From contig NC_014501.1 in NCBI RefSeq assembly GCF_000147335.1, positions 1,116,001 to 1,180,000 of the forward strand: a stretch of DNA of 64,000 bases, given 5' to 3'. Under the pieces are notes generated by a model. It saw only the letters and a list, made by a program, of their open reading frames with translations, had not been told where the DNA came from and did no database searches. The DNA is from Gloeothece verrucosa PCC 7822 (GTDB lineage Bacteria > Cyanobacteriota > Cyanobacteriia > Cyanobacteriales > Microcystaceae). Position 1 is the stretch's first letter; every line of letters begins with the position of its first letter. A program made the translations under genes and the position numbers. Of the stretch, positions 62,615 to 64,000 are shown piece after piece.

Positions 62615-63829
62615 ATGAGAACCATTGCCGAAATTAATGACAAAATTCGTACAGGATCAGCCGTAGTTTGGACGATCCAAGAACTCAAGGCACGAGTAAA
62701 AGACCTGGGAATAACGAAAATTTATGAACAAGTAGATGTGATCTGTACCGGAACTTTTGAACCGATGGAATCATCCGGCGCATTAATTAATTTAGGACAC
62801 ACAGATCCGCCGATAAAAATTCGTCAATGCTGGCTAGATGGCATTCCCGCTTATGCCGGATTTGGGGCCGTAGATGTTTATTTAGGCGCTAGTGCGATGG
62901 CTGACTATTCCCCGACTCCAGACATTACAGACGGCGATATTCGACCCATTAGTACCATACCTGAACGGGGAGGAGGTCATGTTATAGAAGATTTAATCGC
63001 CGGTAAAGCTGTACAATTGCGGCTCATTGGACACATCACAGATTGTTATCCGAGAGCATCATTTGAAACCACCATTACTAAAGATACAATTAATCAATTT
63101 TATTTGTATAATCCTCGGAATTTATATCAAAATTTTATAGTGGGCGTTAATGGAGGAGATCGCCCCCTTTATACTTATCTCGGTCTTTTACAACCCAGAC
63201 TCGGCAATGCAGTTTATTCAAATACCGGAGCAATTTCTCCCCTATTTAATGACCCAGATTTAAAATTAATTGGCGTTGGAACCCGCATTTTTTTAGGCGG
63301 CTCTATTGGCTATATTGCCTGGGAAGGAACACAACATTTTCCCTTGCAAAAACGACTCCCTAACCGTACTCCCATCGGCCCTGCGGCGACTCTAGCTTTA
63401 ATGGGTGATGCCAAACAAATGAATCCTCGTTGGGTGAGAGGATGCTATTTTAAAAACTACGGCGCTTCCATGATGTTAGGAGTAGGTGTACCTCTGCCCG
63501 TTCTCAATGAAGAAGTGATCCGTTATTGTGCTATCAAAGATGAAGATATTGTCGCCCCAGTGATGGATTTTTCTATCCCTCGACGAGTGCGTCCCACTTT
63601 TGGATTAGTGAGTTATGCCCAACTCAAAAGCGGTCAAATTACAATAGATGGTAAAAAAGTGCGGACGGCCCCTCTAGCGAGTCTGTATTTCTCTCAACAA
63701 GTGGCTCAAGAGTTAAAAAACTGGATAGAAAGAGGAGAATTTACCCTGACTGAAGCGGTAGCACCTTTAAACATGGAACGGTCGTTTTTACCTCAAGATC
63801 GTTGGGATTCTAAAATGGCGATGGAATAG
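62615..63829 (+). CDS. HcyBio (DUF39)-family protein, putative homocysteine biosynthesis
   Basis: 404 residues matching the family first found in archaea and linked to homocysteine formation from aspartate semialdehyde and sulfide: an N-terminal VICTGTFEPMESSGALINLGH (partly quoted), CWLDGIPAYAGFGAVDVYLGA, ERGGGHVIEDLIAG, GTRIFLGGSIGYIAWEGTQH and ALMGDAKQMNPRWVRGCYF; conserved cysteines include those in RQCWLDG and RGCYFKNYG. Length is about normal for the family without the C-terminal CBS or ferredoxin domains. Transcribed with the upstream permease. Confidence 0.85.
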   Translation: MRTIAEINDKIRTGSAVVWTIQELKARVKDLGITKIYEQVDVICTGTFEPMESSGALINLGHTDPPIKIRQCWLDGIPAYAGFGAVDVYLGASAMADYSPTPDITDGDIRPISTIPERGGGHVIEDLIAGKAVQLRLIGHITDCYPRASFETTITKDTINQFYLYNPRNLYQNFIVGVNGGDRPLYTYLGLLQPRLGNAVYSNTGAISPLFNDPDLKLIGVGTRIFLGGSIGYIAWEGTQHFPLQKRLPNRTPIGPAATLALMGDAKQMNPRWVRGCYFKNYGASMMLGVGVPLPVLNEEVIRYCAIKDEDIVAPVMDFSIPRRVRPTFGLVSYAQLKSGQITIDGKKVRTAPLASLYFSQQVAQELKNWIERGEFTLTEAVAPLNMERSFLPQDRWDSKMAME

Positions 63830-63891
63830 CAAACATCGGGTCAAAAGTGTCAAAATAAAAAATAAGGGATAAGGGAAGAATAGAAACATCA

Positions 63892-64000
63892 ATGAATAAT
63901 AAATCATCCACCATTAATAACTTATTGTTTAACGACGAGTGGAACTCACAAGACATCGAGCAAGCCATCAAAAGCGTTGAAACCATTCAGGAAGAACTGA
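63892..64000 (+). CDS. start of a gene cut by the right edge
   Basis: ATG at 63892 opens a frame to the window end, reading MNNKSSTINNLLFNDEWNSQ and IKSVETIQEEL. 36 codons are visible, acidic and helical. Too little to identify a family. Confidence 0.5.
   Translation, partial: MNNKSSTINNLLFNDEWNSQDIEQAIKSVETIQEEL

Overview
The window is chromosomal DNA from a cyanobacterium, most likely a unicellular Cyanothece/Gloeothece-type organism; the genus is a guess. The support is a CcaA-type beta carbonic anhydrase with a long tail, a PedR-like stand-alone LuxR regulator, phytochrome/CBCR-like GAF domains with candidate bilin cysteines, HIP1 octamers (GCGATCGC, for example 2001-2008), heptameric STRR repeats, Uma2 nucleases and highly homogenised WD40 repeats. 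Most of the DNA is of moderate GC and reads as ordinary housekeeping sequence; two clearly AT-richer islands stand out.

Layout. 1-4.4 kb: CNNM/CorC-type CBS proteins, a Gfo/Idh/MocA oxidoreductase and an SGNH hydrolase. 4.4-8.8 kb: tRNA-Tyr and tRNA-Thr, then an AT-rich two-gene Gabija-like defence operon (OLD-type ATPase-TOPRIM nuclease plus UvrD-like helicase), then tRNA-Asp. 8.8-13.6 kb: a probable five-gene operon (FAD oxidoreductase, Uma2, atypical thymidylate kinase, MtrA-like/ThyA fusion, dUTPase) that would supply dTMP and dTDP. 13.7-23.8 kb: cobD, HU, an amino-acid permease, a RelE-type toxin-antitoxin pair, a truncated Uma2 gene, an ABC exporter, a Ser/Thr kinase, glyoxalase I, a TSUP permease and carbonic anhydrase.

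24.3-29.7 kb: a compact 5.3-kb integrative element in tRNA-Ser(GGA). It is bounded by a 131/132-bp direct repeat of the tRNA 3' part plus its terminator, and has paired arm-type repeats at both ends. It carries an integrase fragment without catalytic half, a RuvC-like resolvase, a small RHH-like protein, a zinc-ribbon VapE/VirE-type ATPase, a frameshifted minus-strand gene, a coiled-coil protein, and an octamer (TTCTGACT) repeated in its intergenic regions.

29.8-48.7 kb: ferredoxin, inositol monophosphatase-family enzyme, J-domain/TPR protein, hisZ, alpha/beta hydrolase, a GalU-like nucleotidyltransferase, a 1297-residue GAF/GGDEF/EAL photoreceptor-like signalling protein, PedR-like regulator, a frameshifted MscS channel, the MlaE/MlaD/MlaF (TGD1/2/3-like) lipid transporter in convergent halves, acylphosphatase and an HdrB-like CCG protein. 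48.9-64 kb: an RTX/C-type-lectin protein, acpP-fabF, transketolase, remnants of a STAND (NACHT/NB-ARC)-WD40 gene split by a small TIR element, a response regulator, an AI-2E-family permease and a HcyBio/DUF39 protein.

The most interesting items are the tRNA-Ser element, the Gabija-like operon between tRNA genes, the unusual thymidylate operon and the broken STAND-WD40 locus. All calls come from reading the sequence; no homology search was run.
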